From: Crocinitomicaceae bacterium | Lineage (GTDB): Bacteria > Bacteroidota > Bacteroidia > Flavobacteriales_D > Crocinitomicaceae | Length of the DNA stretch: 64,000 nucleotides | NCBI GenBank assembly: GCA_028689775.1 | Contig: JAQVCM010000016.1 | Location: 18,461-82,460 of the forward strand | Direction: 5' to 3' | Shown here: positions 63,626 to 64,000 of the stretch, piece by piece | How positions within the stretch are numbered: position 1 is the first letter of the stretch | Layout: every line of letters begins with the position of its first letter | Program-made: the position numbers and the translations under genes | The notes under the pieces: generated by a model | Database searches by the model: none | What the model saw: only the letters and a program-made list of their open reading frames with translations | What the model was told of the DNA's origin: nothing

Positions 63626-63656
63626 CAAATATAACTCTTAAACCTCAACGAACAAA
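63626..63656 (-). promoter_or_regulatory. promoter of the 61511 gene
   Basis: Reading the minus strand: TTTG (63656-63653), a 19-base spacer, then TATATTTG (63633-63626). Both boxes match the Bacteroidetes consensus (TTTG and TAnnTTTG) with the usual spacing. The start codon follows 24 bases downstream. Confidence 0.7.
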
Positions 63657-63821
63657 AAGTACTGCTCATAGAATGAATATTTGATGCCTTTCATCGATAA
63701 TTACTAGGCGACTATCAAACAAACTTAAATTTGCGACTTTTCAAATGAATGAATACTGAAGTTTTAAATTTTAAAGGTTTGAAAGTGAATATACAAATCA
63801 CTAGATGAAATAATTCAAAAC

Positions 63822-63860
63822 AAAAAAAAGGATCACTATTGCTAGCGATCCTTCTTCTTA
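63822..63860 (-). terminator. terminator of the partial T9SS gene (shared family)
   Basis: Same hairpin and flanks as 61460-61494: GGATCACTATTGCTAGCGAT then TCC on the plus strand, with a run of A before it that becomes the T-run on the minus strand. Confidence 0.85.
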
Positions 63861-63875
63861 AAAATTTAATCCGAT

Positions 63876-64000
63876 TTAGTTTTTCACCACTCGGAATGTT
63901 TTTTCTGCTTTCTCGTTGAAAACTCGAATCAAGTAAACTCCTGTTTCTACTTTTCGTAAATCAAGTTCAGTAGTTGTAGAACCGTTGATTGCGTTATTCG
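63876..64000 (-). CDS. partial T9SS-secreted protein (C-terminal sorting tail only)
   Basis: The last 41 codons of a gene that continues beyond the right edge. The encoded end (ELDLRKVETGVYLIRVFNE ... FRVVKN) is a type A sorting tail. The 125 visible bases are identical to the 3' end of the 61511 gene, and the terminator behind is the same too, so this is at least a fourth member of the array. Confidence 0.85.
   Translation of the reverse strand, partial: NNAINGSTTTELDLRKVETGVYLIRVFNEKAEKTFRVVKN

Noticed and set aside
1..64000. CRISPR arrays, tRNA and rRNA genes, full insertion sequences
   Set aside because: No regularly spaced repeats, no recognisable tRNA cloverleaf and no transposase reading frame were found.

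Overview
The window looks like chromosome from a low-GC member of the Bacteroidetes, most likely Flavobacteriales and plausibly a Fluviicola-like Crocinitomicaceae (inference). Pointers are type IX secretion C-terminal sorting tails on large adhesin-like proteins, a MoxR/Bat aerotolerance operon, a kynurenine-pathway pair, DUF349 and QueA proteins of the Bacteroidetes type, many small lipoproteins, and promoter-like sequences of the TAnnTTTG type. No rRNA, tRNA or CRISPR array was recognised.

Left part (1-12200). A partial beta-propeller-type gene runs off the left edge. It is followed by kynureninase, kynurenine 3-monooxygenase and a secreted barrel-like protein (613-4156). After 0.8 kb of non-coding DNA comes a compact six-gene operon (4990-10231): TerY-like vWA protein, PP2C phosphatase, Ser/Thr kinase, DUF4407 membrane coiled-coil protein, a 59-residue DUF4236 protein and a small membrane protein. 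This is the best candidate for a poorly described signalling, stress or defence system. Two DUF1801 genes (the second truncated), a MITE-like repeat and a glycine-zipper lipoprotein follow.

Middle left (12400-20070). An oxygenase-like protein, a family of secreted proteins with YD-like repeats, a membrane protein with an HExxH motif, a large Ig/PQQ-propeller protein and a cytosolic YceI protein. Middle (20082-31894), all minus strand: an O-acyltransferase (MBOAT) with two SGNH hydrolases, forming a probable polysaccharide or envelope O-acetylation module, then the seven-gene moxR-DUF58-DUF4381-like-batA-batB-batC-batD operon with overlapping genes throughout.

Right middle (31990-52690). A zinc-ribbon protein; hemL followed immediately after its stop codon by a lone gene flanked by inverted GTTATAGCCC/GGGCTATAAC boxes and an imperfect stem, resembling an integron-type cassette; recJ; a barrel-like protein and lipoproteins; a PpiD/SurA-like chaperone; an S9 peptidase; queA; two paralogous small lipoproteins; pheS; a DUF349 cluster; a PfkB sugar kinase; a glycosyltransferase.

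Right end (52771-64000). Three complete and one partial large T9SS cargo genes in tandem. Each is followed by nearly the same terminator hairpin, and the last two share an identical 3' end, so the array has been homogenised or duplicated recently. A second MITE copy sits between two of them; a third copy, truncated, lies at 19980-20023.
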